From the NCBI GenBank assembly GCA_016285415.1, contig JAEEQU010000008.1, positions 1-19,375 on the forward strand: DNA of 19,375 bases. Direction: 5' to 3'. The notes beneath the pieces were generated by a model, which was given only the letters and a program-made list of their open reading frames with translations, did not search any database and was not told the DNA's origin. Source of the DNA: Alphaproteobacteria bacterium (lineage in GTDB: Bacteria > Pseudomonadota > Alphaproteobacteria > Rs-D84). Made by a program: the position numbers and the translations under genes. This document shows, in pieces, positions 12,888 to 19,375 of this stretch (position 1 is its first letter; the number at the start of each line of letters is the position of its first letter).

Positions 12888-15305
12888 TTAAATATCGCCT
12901 GCGCCCTGTTTCTTTAGGTATTCTGCAACAAATGACGAACCGTATTGTCTGTATAAATCTTCTGCTAGTAAAACCGATGAACGTCCAGATTCAAACAGGC
13001 GCAATAAACTGCCCAAACCGCCAAGTTCCGTATTTAATATAACAGATTCATTATTTACAGGTCGTGACAATAATACCGCACGTTTCAAATTCGGATATGC
13101 TTTACCTTGGATAAATGCCATTTCTAATGGATTAAGATTCCAATGTTCATAATCAGCAGCATCTGCCGCAGGATTGCGGAAGAACATAATTGTTTGTGCC
13201 TGACCACGAACAACATCACCTATCCCAAGTTTATCCAAAACATTTGCGCGTTGGAACGCAACCATATACGCCTGACGGTTTTTACGGCCTTCCTGTAAAC
13301 CCGTTATAAAGTTATCGCGAAACATTTTGTTTTCCAACATTGGCGCAGTTTCGTCAATCATAATAAGCGATGGATTTCCACCAGATACCGTTGTGTTATT
13401 AATTCTGTGCAATATATATGATATAACCGCTGGTGCCAGTGTTGAATCTTGTAATATATCTGTAAAATCAAATGTTGTTAAACGCGATTGTAAATCCAAT
13501 GTATCTTCTTCTTCATTAAATATTTCACCATATTGCAACGGATCAACCCACTTTTTAAGTGCACTACGCATATTTCCAGATGATGAAAAACAACTTTCCC
13601 ACAGATTTTTCAACATTCTATCTTTATCAGATAAATAATCAAAATTCACAGATACCGCACGCGCAATTTCATCCGCAGAATTTGCATCGCCCTGCTCTGA
13701 AATCATTGCAAACCAACGACGCAAGAACGCACGATTTGTCACATTATCCGGCATTTTCAATGGATTTAAATGTGTCAAAAATGCGGCGTCTGATTTTTCT
13801 TTACCCTGCATAGTTATATATTTTCCACCAACCGCAAGTGTAAATATTTCGGCACCTTTGTTACGATCAAAGAAAAACGCTTTTAATTTTTTATGACGCA
13901 ATGATTGTGCAATCAAGAACGAGAATAATGTTGTCTTACCACCGCCGGTTGGACCAATTGTTAATGTATGTCCCACCGCCGCCGGTTTATCAGAAACATG
14001 GAATTGGAATTGATATGGTGTTCCCTGAGCCGTTGGAAATATAACAAGCGGACCCGAACCCCAATCTGAATTTGAAATTCCGCGCGGTGTACTTGACATT
14101 GGAATACTTATTGCGGCGGCACGTGATAACATTTTAAACGTACGCGGGAAAGTATCAAATCCCGGAATCATTGCAAACCAAGAAACTTTTGTAGCAAACT
14201 TTTCTTGTATTGGTGACACACCAAAAGATGCGCATATCTTTTTAAATTCATCAACATAATCTTTTAATTCTTCTTGTGTTTTACCAAATATAATAAATAA
14301 AGGATAATAATTTACAAGCGTCTGATTTCCAGAAACATTTTCATCCATAACAGATTCTGCGTTTGAAATTTGTTCTTCGGTTGAATCGTTTTCTTTATTT
14401 GCAACATTACGGCGTTGACGCAATACAGCATCTACATCGGCGGCGCCCATAATTTTAAAACCGTTCATACAAATCATTTCTGTTTGAATAGTATTTACAG
14501 AATCAAAGAAATCTTCATCTAAATAATCTGGCGCGGCACGAAATGATACTAATGAAGAATAATATTCCCTGTCACCACTAATATATTTAACATTGCCATT
14601 TGATAAAAATTCAACATCATCAACAGTTGAAAGTTCCGTTATTTTTTCATCACAAACTTCTGGCTCTGGTTTTGTAATTGGCGAAAATATACGTCCAAAA
14701 AACTTCGCCATATTGTCGCGTGAATTATTTTTTAATACATTCGGATTATACGGCGCAAGAATAGATTCTATATAATTTCCATATTGATTTAACAAATCAC
14801 GTGCATTTGGGCCGCTGACCGATAAAACAATATAATAACTATTCAAAAATATACGCAAACCTTGGGAATGCCATTTATCATATATTTTTTGTAAAACCGG
14901 TTGATCAAATTCATAATCTGTATTTTCACCAGCCGCATCACGTATTGTAAAAAACCGCAAAATAACATTTGGGTTATGTATTTGATTAAAAATCTGCGCC
15001 CGCAAATCCAAGAATTTCGCGCGCTGTTCATCGGTTTGCATACTTGTTTGCACCCCAGATAACTTATAAACACGAATCAAAGAATTATTATCAAGTTCCA
15101 ATGAATCATCAGTATAAACCGTTTGAAATGGTATATATTCAGAATAATGTTTATAACCAAACTTTGGAAAAACATATTTAACAATTGTCGGAATATACAT
15201 CATTAAAAGAATAAAAACAAAAATAACAGCCACCACCATGATAGTAAGTGTCATAGTTACAGAAAAACCACCGCCGGCAAAATATTTAAAGAACCCTTCT
15301 ATCAT
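12888..15305 (-). CDS. virB4: VirB4 family type IV secretion ATPase
   Basis: VirB4 is the conserved cytoplasmic-face ATPase that energises pilus assembly and substrate transfer in type IV secretion. This 805-aa protein matches the family length. It has an N-terminal membrane helix (about 15-40), the CagE/TrbE/VirB N-terminal domain, and a C-terminal P-loop domain. The Walker A is GPTGGGKTT (G451 to T459) and the Walker B is SLIMIDE (D651-E652), followed by the motif QEGRKNRQAYMVAFQ. Its start overlaps the virB3 stop by four bases. No other vir gene (virB6, B8-B11, virD4) is in the window, so whether the system is complete is unknown. Confidence 0.95.
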   Translation of the reverse strand: MIEGFFKYFAGGGFSVTMTLTIMVVAVIFVFILLMMYIPTIVKYVFPKFGYKHYSEYIPFQTVYTDDSLELDNNSLIRVYKLSGVQTSMQTDEQRAKFLDLRAQIFNQIHNPNVILRFFTIRDAAGENTDYEFDQPVLQKIYDKWHSQGLRIFLNSYYIVLSVSGPNARDLLNQYGNYIESILAPYNPNVLKNNSRDNMAKFFGRIFSPITKPEPEVCDEKITELSTVDDVEFLSNGNVKYISGDREYYSSLVSFRAAPDYLDEDFFDSVNTIQTEMICMNGFKIMGAADVDAVLRQRRNVANKENDSTEEQISNAESVMDENVSGNQTLVNYYPLFIIFGKTQEELKDYVDEFKKICASFGVSPIQEKFATKVSWFAMIPGFDTFPRTFKMLSRAAAISIPMSSTPRGISNSDWGSGPLVIFPTAQGTPYQFQFHVSDKPAAVGHTLTIGPTGGGKTTLFSFLIAQSLRHKKLKAFFFDRNKGAEIFTLAVGGKYITMQGKEKSDAAFLTHLNPLKMPDNVTNRAFLRRWFAMISEQGDANSADEIARAVSVNFDYLSDKDRMLKNLWESCFSSSGNMRSALKKWVDPLQYGEIFNEEEDTLDLQSRLTTFDFTDILQDSTLAPAVISYILHRINNTTVSGGNPSLIMIDETAPMLENKMFRDNFITGLQEGRKNRQAYMVAFQRANVLDKLGIGDVVRGQAQTIMFFRNPAADAADYEHWNLNPLEMAFIQGKAYPNLKRAVLLSRPVNNESVILNTELGGLGSLLRLFESGRSSVLLAEDLYRQYGSSFVAEYLKKQGAGDI

Positions 15306-15607
15306 GCGGACAATCTCCGTGGTATTTTATTCTTCATTAACCGTATTTTTGATACAAGAACCTGTCCTAATTGGGAATCGCGCTTTGTAAATTGTGCAAA
15401 AATCATATGCACCAAACAGACAGATATTAAAAAATATAGTGGATTTATATAAGTATTAACAAAATCACCACCAAAAACGCTTAAACCAACAAGAAAAAGT
15501 ACCATAAAAACCGCGAACTGAACCATAAAATTCAGAATCGCCAGAGTATACGGAACCCCAAACAAAAGCGATGGATTCGCCAAAGCTTTTAATACTTGTT
15601 GTCTCAT
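15302..15607 (-). CDS. virB3: VirB3 family type IV secretion protein
   Basis: This is a 101-aa inner-membrane protein. It has the family's short polar N-terminus, the motif NPSLLFGVPYT leading into the first long hydrophobic stretch (about 18-47), and a second helix (about 56-73). The Lys/Arg-rich tail is likely cytoplasmic. VirB3 is essential for pilus assembly and works with VirB4; here the two overlap by ATGA. The ATG at 15607 has GGAGGG upstream. The promoter lies in a repeat-rich region shared with rpmJ. Confidence 0.88.
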   Translation of the reverse strand: MRQQVLKALANPSLLFGVPYTLAILNFMVQFAVFMVLFLVGLSVFGGDFVNTYINPLYFLISVCLVHMIFAQFTKRDSQLGQVLVSKIRLMKNKIPRRLSA

Positions 15608-15637
15608 TTTAATGAAAATCCCTCCATGGACAAATCT

Positions 15638-15666
15638 ATTATAACAATTTCAACAATTTTCAACAA
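15638..15666 (-). promoter_or_regulatory. virB3-virB4 operon promoter
   Basis: Leftward TTGTTG (15666-15661) and TATAAT (15643-15638) are 17 nt apart. Two TTTCAACAA repeats (15648 and 15658) cover the spacer and the -35, so a protein binding them would control the operon. Confidence 0.65.
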
Positions 15667-15880
15667 GCATAAAAAACAAAAACATAAATTTGTTAAAAAT
15701 GTTGAAAAAAGTACTATTTTTTAATGCATTTTCAACATCTATACTTTTTCAACAAAACTGATAAAAGCCGCAAAAATACTGTAAAAAATTGTTAAAAACT
15801 TTGTTAAAAACGTATTTTCAACAATTTCAACAGACACAACAATAACAACAATTTATAAATATAATATTTGATTTTTGTTA
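15648..15880. repeat. cluster of TTTCAACA and TTTTTAACA motifs
   Basis: The 310-bp gap between virB3 and rpmJ has no gene. TTTCAACA occurs at 15648, 15658, 15730, 15747, 15816 and 15825 on the plus strand, and its complement near 15700. The sister motif TGTTAAAAA occurs near 15691, 15790, 15802 and 15876. That is about eleven copies in 230 bp, irregularly spaced and overlapping both promoters. They may be binding sites of an unknown regulator. They differ by one base from the relaxed DnaA box TTWTNCACA. Confidence 0.6.
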
Positions 15881-15895
15881 AAAAGTGTTTATAAT
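15868..15895 (+). promoter_or_regulatory. rpmJ promoter
   Basis: TTGATT (15868-15873) and TATAAT (15890-15895) are 16 nt apart, shortly before the rpmJ ribosome binding site AAGGA (15907-15911). Confidence 0.65.
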
Positions 15896-15917
15896 TGCTT
15901 CGCAAAAAGGATAAAAA

Positions 15918-16052
15918 ATGAAGTTTTTAAGTTCTCTACGTGCATGGAAAAAACGTGGAAATATTAAACAGGTTCGCCGTGGAAAACAGGTTGTTCTGAT
16001 TGATCCTGATAACCCGAAATTCAAGGCAAAACAGGGTTTTAAAAGAAAATAA
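15918..16052 (+). CDS. rpmJ: 50S ribosomal protein bL36
   Basis: This 44-aa basic protein reads MKFLSSLRAWKKRGNIKQV, then RRGKQVVLIDPDNPKFKAKQG. It matches the alphaproteobacterial bL36 pattern of a K-x-L-SL-KKR N-terminus and a NP-x-F-KA-x-QG end. It has no cysteines, so it is the zinc-free form. AAGGA lies six bases before the ATG. Like many bL36 genes in this class it is monocistronic, with its own promoter and terminator. Confidence 0.93.
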   Translation: MKFLSSLRAWKKRGNIKQVRRGKQVVLIDPDNPKFKAKQGFKRK

Positions 16053-16078
16053 ATCCTATGTTTTTTCGCATATTTTTA

Positions 16079-16113
16079 TACGGTATGCCAATCGGAATAC
16101 CGTATATTTTTTA
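16079..16113. terminator. terminator between rpmJ and the SufBD-like gene
   Basis: ATACGGTAT / ATACCGTAT form a stem-loop followed by ATTTTTTATT. It ends rpmJ and can also serve the convergent gene at 16114. Confidence 0.75.
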
Positions 16114-16800
16114 TTAAAACAGGTCAAAATCGTTAATAAACGCCTCTATCATAGCATCTTTAACCTCGGCTCCAGAAAGACCAGCGATGCGCAAATAATT
16201 TTCTATTTTATTATTTGGATGGAAAATATAGGCACTATGGTCGGCAAATTCTGGAACCGATAAAATCCGTTGTGATGGCATAAACCTTATTTTTGCGCTT
16301 TTATCTAAAGTATGTCCGGCAAAACGGATATCAGACCGGCAATTTTTACAATTTGGGTTTATTATTGCGACCCCAGATGCAGATGAAAAACTGTTTTTAT
16401 CACCAATAATTTTTGTTTGTAATAATATTTCAGTATTTGGTGCATCATGTTCCGCGATAATTTTAAGTGATAATTCAGATGAATTTTCACACATGATATG
16501 TCCACGAATTTTAGAATTTTTACCGGTGTTTTTGATAAAAATATTCAAAAAGGCCGGTAATTTATTTTTTATATTCACAGTTAAAAATACCGGTTGATCC
16601 ATAACAGTTATATTTATATTTAATATATTTTCATCTTTTATATCACCAACATATATAATATGAATAGGTAAATCATATTTTTTATCTATAATATCTGTTT
16701 CGGCAAGTGTGGAAATTTCCGGATTATAAACCCCATCACAGTAAACAATAGTTTCTGATGGAAATGTTTTTATATTGAATTTGTTCCACATGTATGACAT
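16114..16800 (-). CDS. short SufBD-like protein
   Basis: SufB and SufD form the scaffold on which the SUF system builds iron-sulfur clusters. The C-terminal 70 residues here follow the SufBD pattern: GHTLDKSAKIRFMPSQRILSV, then PEFADHSAYIFH, then NYLRIAGLSGAEVKDAMIEAFI. In typical SufD the central part reads ADDVxCSHGAT followed by YLxSRG. The histidine is roughly kept, but the CSHGAT block is not. The protein is 228 aa, about half the usual SufD length, and mostly beta in the middle, as expected for a shortened beta-helix. The upstream ATG (16800) leaves only 27 bp to ychF; the ATG at codon 4 (16791) is a reasonable alternative. No sufB, sufC or sufS gene is adjacent. It may be a divergent SufD or a decaying copy. 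Confidence 0.6.
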   Translation of the reverse strand: MSYMWNKFNIKTFPSETIVYCDGVYNPEISTLAETDIIDKKYDLPIHIIYVGDIKDENILNINITVMDQPVFLTVNIKNKLPAFLNIFIKNTGKNSKIRGHIMCENSSELSLKIIAEHDAPNTEILLQTKIIGDKNSFSSASGVAIINPNCKNCRSDIRFAGHTLDKSAKIRFMPSQRILSVPEFADHSAYIFHPNNKIENYLRIAGLSGAEVKDAMIEAFINDFDLF

Positions 16801-16827
16801 ATTACTTATATTATAAAGGATTTTATT

Positions 16828-17907
16828 ATGGGTTTCAATTGTGGAATTGTTGGATTACCAAATGTTGGAAAATCAACATTATTTAATGCGTTGACACAAA
16901 GTGCCGCCGCAGACGCGCAAAATTATCCTTTTTGCACCATAGAACCAAATACTGGTCGTGTTGTTGTTCCAGATGAAACATTACATAAATTGGCAGCCGT
17001 TGATAATTCGGCAAAAATTATACCGACACAACTTGAAATTGTTGATATTGCCGGCCTTGTGCGTGGCGCATCAAATGGTGAAGGTTTGGGAAATAAATTT
17101 CTTGGTAATATTCTAGAAACAGACGCAATAATTCATGTTGTACGTTGTTTTGAAAATGATGATATTGTTCATGTTGATGGTCGTATAGATCCAATTGCAG
17201 ATATAGATACCATTGAAACCGAACTTATGATGGCAGATTTAGAAAGTTTATCAAAACAGATGAAAAATCTTGAAAAAAAAGCCCATGGACTTGATAAAGA
17301 AGCAATAAAATTACTGGCTGATGCGAAAATAATCGCGGAAAATTTAGAAAAATCTGTTCCTGCGCGTGAAAGTGGTATTGAAGCAAAACCGTTTAATTTA
17401 TTGACCGCAAAACCGGTTATATATGTGTGTAATGTTGAAGAATCTGCCGCGGCAAATGGGAATAAATATTCTGATATGGTTGTCCAGAAGTTTTCAGGAA
17501 AAGCCCCAGTTTTAATAATTTCTGGGAAAATAGAAATGGAAATTGCACAAATCGTTGACCCAGATGAAAGGAAAATGTTTTTAAATGACCTTGGGCTTGA
17601 ACAATCAGGTTTGGAAAAAGTTATAAAAACCGGGTATGAAACACTTGGTCTTCAAACATTTTATACGGTTGGACCAAAGGAAGCACATGCATGGACTATA
17701 ACGCGTGGTATGACCGCGCCACAGGCGGCTGGGAAAATTCACACGGACTTTGAAAAAGGTTTTATACGTGCAGAAATTATATCACCATCTGATTATATTG
17801 CACTGGGTGGCGAAGTCGCGGTCAAAGAAGCCGGTAAAATGCGACTTGTCGGACGTGATTATATAATGCAAGAAGGTGATATTTGTCATTTCTTGTTTAA
17901 TAATTAA
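16828..17907 (+). CDS. ychF: Obg-family ATPase YchF (OLA1)
   Basis: YchF is a universally conserved ribosome-associated P-loop protein that prefers ATP to GTP and is linked to translation and stress responses. This 359-aa protein is close to the usual 363. The G1 loop GLPNVGKST is at residues 8-16, and the G3 motif is DIAGLVRGASNGEGLGNKFL. A coiled-coil region covers about 125-200. In place of the canonical G4 NKxD there is VCNVEE, as usual for YchF. The C-terminal TGS domain runs from LQTFYTVGPKEAHAW to the DICHFLFN end. AAGGA stands seven bases before the ATG. A terminator follows at 17928. Confidence 0.97.
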   Translation: MGFNCGIVGLPNVGKSTLFNALTQSAAADAQNYPFCTIEPNTGRVVVPDETLHKLAAVDNSAKIIPTQLEIVDIAGLVRGASNGEGLGNKFLGNILETDAIIHVVRCFENDDIVHVDGRIDPIADIDTIETELMMADLESLSKQMKNLEKKAHGLDKEAIKLLADAKIIAENLEKSVPARESGIEAKPFNLLTAKPVIYVCNVEESAAANGNKYSDMVVQKFSGKAPVLIISGKIEMEIAQIVDPDERKMFLNDLGLEQSGLEKVIKTGYETLGLQTFYTVGPKEAHAWTITRGMTAPQAAGKIHTDFEKGFIRAEIISPSDYIALGGEVAVKEAGKMRLVGRDYIMQEGDICHFLFNN

Positions 17908-17927
17908 AATATATATTATATGTTAAT

Positions 17928-17955
17928 AAATCCGCTGTAATAGCGGATTTTTATT
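17928..17955 (+). terminator. ychF terminator
   Basis: AAATCCGCT / AGCGGATTT with a five-base loop and a TTTATT tail. Confidence 0.88.
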
Positions 17956-17981
17956 GACAAATTTAATTTTTATAGTAATTT
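17954..17981 (+). promoter_or_regulatory. promoter of the 18006 gene
   Basis: A perfect -35 TTGACA (17954-17959) begins at the edge of the ychF terminator. The -10 is weak (TAATTT, 17976-17981, 16-nt spacing). Confidence 0.5.
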
Positions 17982-18005
17982 TTATGCAAAATAAAAGGTT
18001 GTATT

Positions 18006-18566
18006 ATGACAAGAAGTCGTAAATTAAAAAAATTAGAAAATCTACAAATTGCTTATTCTTTATTATCTGAACAATGCACTTTGGATGATTTATTAGATCC
18101 CAAGGCACATTGGGATATGATAAAAATGTCAGAAAAACAAAAAGAAGAATTTTTAAAATTAAAAAGAATAGAGGTTTTCTGCAGAAACCTTATACCATGT
18201 GTTATTGTCGCAGAAGAAAATCTTAATGGTTTAAACACGTATGAAAATGCAGAAATTATCGGTTTAACCAAAGATATGACAGATGAACAAAAAGATATGT
18301 TAAAAGATTTATCAAATGATGTTAAATTAAAAAGGTTATTGGCGATTACAAGACGCGGAACATCTATGTTAATACTATTAACTGCAATTAGTAACATGGT
18401 ATTATGTTTATATAACAAAAATATATATAATAAAATTCATCCAGGTGAAGATTATTTTTTCTGGGGTCTTGTTGTATTATTTGTTAGTTTGTTTTTTATT
18501 GATAAAAAGATAAAAAATAATATTTCAAAACAAATGTATTTTATTGCCAAAGGGTATGAAAAATAA
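18006..18566 (+). CDS. small membrane-anchored protein, unknown function
   Basis: This 186-aa protein starts at an ATG with AAAAGG seven bases before it. The first 115 residues are charged and helical, with many Lys, Glu and Asp (possible coiled coil around 40-60). Two hydrophobic helices follow at about 119-136 and 150-165, separated by a short loop, and then a basic tail. The likely topology has both the N-terminal domain and the tail in the cytoplasm. I see no catalytic motif. It ends one base before the convergent dnaG stop, with no terminator between them. The family is not recognised. Confidence 0.75.
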   Translation: MTRSRKLKKLENLQIAYSLLSEQCTLDDLLDPKAHWDMIKMSEKQKEEFLKLKRIEVFCRNLIPCVIVAEENLNGLNTYENAEIIGLTKDMTDEQKDMLKDLSNDVKLKRLLAITRRGTSMLILLTAISNMVLCLYNKNIYNKIHPGEDYFFWGLVVLFVSLFFIDKKIKNNISKQMYFIAKGYEK

Positions 18567-18567
18567 T

Positions 18568-19375
18568 CTATTTATCATTTATATCAAGTAGAAGTTCAAG
18601 TTTTTCTTGGGCTTCTTTTATTTTTTTATCTATTTCTTTTATTGCATCAGAATTGTTGTTTTTTAAAGCATCCGCAACAAGTTTTTTCCTTTCATTATTC
18701 AAATTTTCAAGATATTTTTGTAATTTTAATGATATTAAATACTTTTCTGCAGATTCAAAATCCAGATTCATATTATTTGAAACTGAATCAAAATCAAGAT
18801 TAAAACTGCTAATAAAATCGCCATAACGTTCCGCCAATTCTGGATATGTGTTAACAATAAACAATAATGTATTTTTTGTTGTTATTTCTATATCTGGAAT
18901 ATCTATATTCTGGCTTTCTGATTTTTTCTTCCATTTATGCCACTCGTTAAATTTACGTGAATCATATTCATGTTCATATTCCGCACGCAGTATTTTATCA
19001 GTAATTTTTTCAAGTTGTGATTTTAAGAATTTTTCTGCTTGGGTTTTTCCAGATGGTGTATTTATAAGATAATTTTGATTCGTAATTTTCCATAGAAAAT
19101 CAACCAATGGCATCGCAGAATTTATAATCTTGTCCATCTCTGTTTTACCAGATTTGCGTAATATTTCATCTGGGTCTTTTCCGCCGGTTACAAACGCAAA
19201 TCGCACATCAGATGTATCACGTAAAAATGGTAATATAATACCACATGCACGTGCCGCTGCTTTCTGCCCTGCCCCATCACCATCAAAACAGAAAGTTATA
19301 TTTCTGTTTGCTTTACATAGTATTGCGATATGATCTTCGGTTAATGCGGTTCCCAATGGTGCCACCGTTTCACCA
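18568..19375 (-). CDS. dnaG: DNA primase DnaG, C-terminal part (cut by the window edge)
   Basis: DnaG makes the RNA primers for replication. The frame continues off the right edge (reading GETVAPLGTAL), so the zinc-binding domain and most of the RNA-polymerase domain lie outside, and 268 residues are visible. The Toprim metal-binding motif is seen as CFDGDGAGQKAAARA, followed by the family's FVTGGKDPDEILRKSG. The helical C-terminal part that binds the DnaB helicase follows, ending in a coiled-coil-like Lys/Glu tail. An in-frame GTG at 19365 is internal and is not a start. The stop lies one base from the convergent gene at 18006-18566. Confidence 0.93.
   Translation of the reverse strand, partial: GETVAPLGTALTEDHIAILCKANRNITFCFDGDGAGQKAAARACGIILPFLRDTSDVRFAFVTGGKDPDEILRKSGKTEMDKIINSAMPLVDFLWKITNQNYLINTPSGKTQAEKFLKSQLEKITDKILRAEYEHEYDSRKFNEWHKWKKKSESQNIDIPDIEITTKNTLLFIVNTYPELAERYGDFISSFNLDFDSVSNNMNLDFESAEKYLISLKLQKYLENLNNERKKLVADALKNNNSDAIKEIDKKIKEAQEKLELLLDINDK

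Noticed and set aside
15608..15917. Replication origin
   Set aside because: The repeats are one mismatch from the DnaA-box consensus and no dnaA, hemE, parAB or similar origin gene is nearby. Reported only as a repeat cluster.

Overview
The window is an AT-rich bacterial chromosome segment, most likely from a host-associated, uncultured alphaproteobacterium. The evidence is an initiator tRNA-fMet of alphaproteobacterial type, adjacent VirB3 and VirB4 genes, a cysteine-free bL36, and low GC throughout. No 16S or complete phylogenetic marker is present, so the lineage is an inference. A GNAT gene that from memory resembles gut Firmicutes proteins hints at a gut habitat.

Layout. 1-1146: a truncated leftward gene with a kinase-like look and a rightward HExxH protein, diverging from a shared promoter region. 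1150-9090: an accessory region lying downstream of the leftward tRNA-fMet gene (9014-9090). It is divided by four partial copies of the tRNA 3' end (near 1189, 3241, 4129 and 8825). Each copy sits beside a strong hairpin terminator. Between the copies lie a Fic protein with its own operator array, a small four-helix membrane protein, a GNAT acetyltransferase, and a translationally coupled pair of exported proteins (309 and 1016 aa). The larger exported protein ends in a codon-distinct module with an HENYH zinc-protease motif. No integrase is in the window, but 8298-9013 looks like a decayed integration region with paired direct repeats spaced one helical turn apart.

9091-19375: mostly ordinary chromosome. 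It holds an unrecognised 639-aa protein, lrgA-lrgB (rightward), a leftward virB3-virB4-HEKKH operon, a repeat-rich 310-bp divergent promoter region, rpmJ, a short SufBD-like gene, ychF, a small membrane protein, and the 3' part of dnaG.

How the pieces may work together. The tRNA-fMet gene seems to be a repeated landing site for small cargo modules. The cargo is of the toxin/effector/modification type: Fic AMPylase, GNAT, and an exported metallopeptidase. The VirB3/VirB4 operon shows that the cell has type IV secretion machinery. A link between the exported pair and that machinery is plausible but not shown by the sequence.
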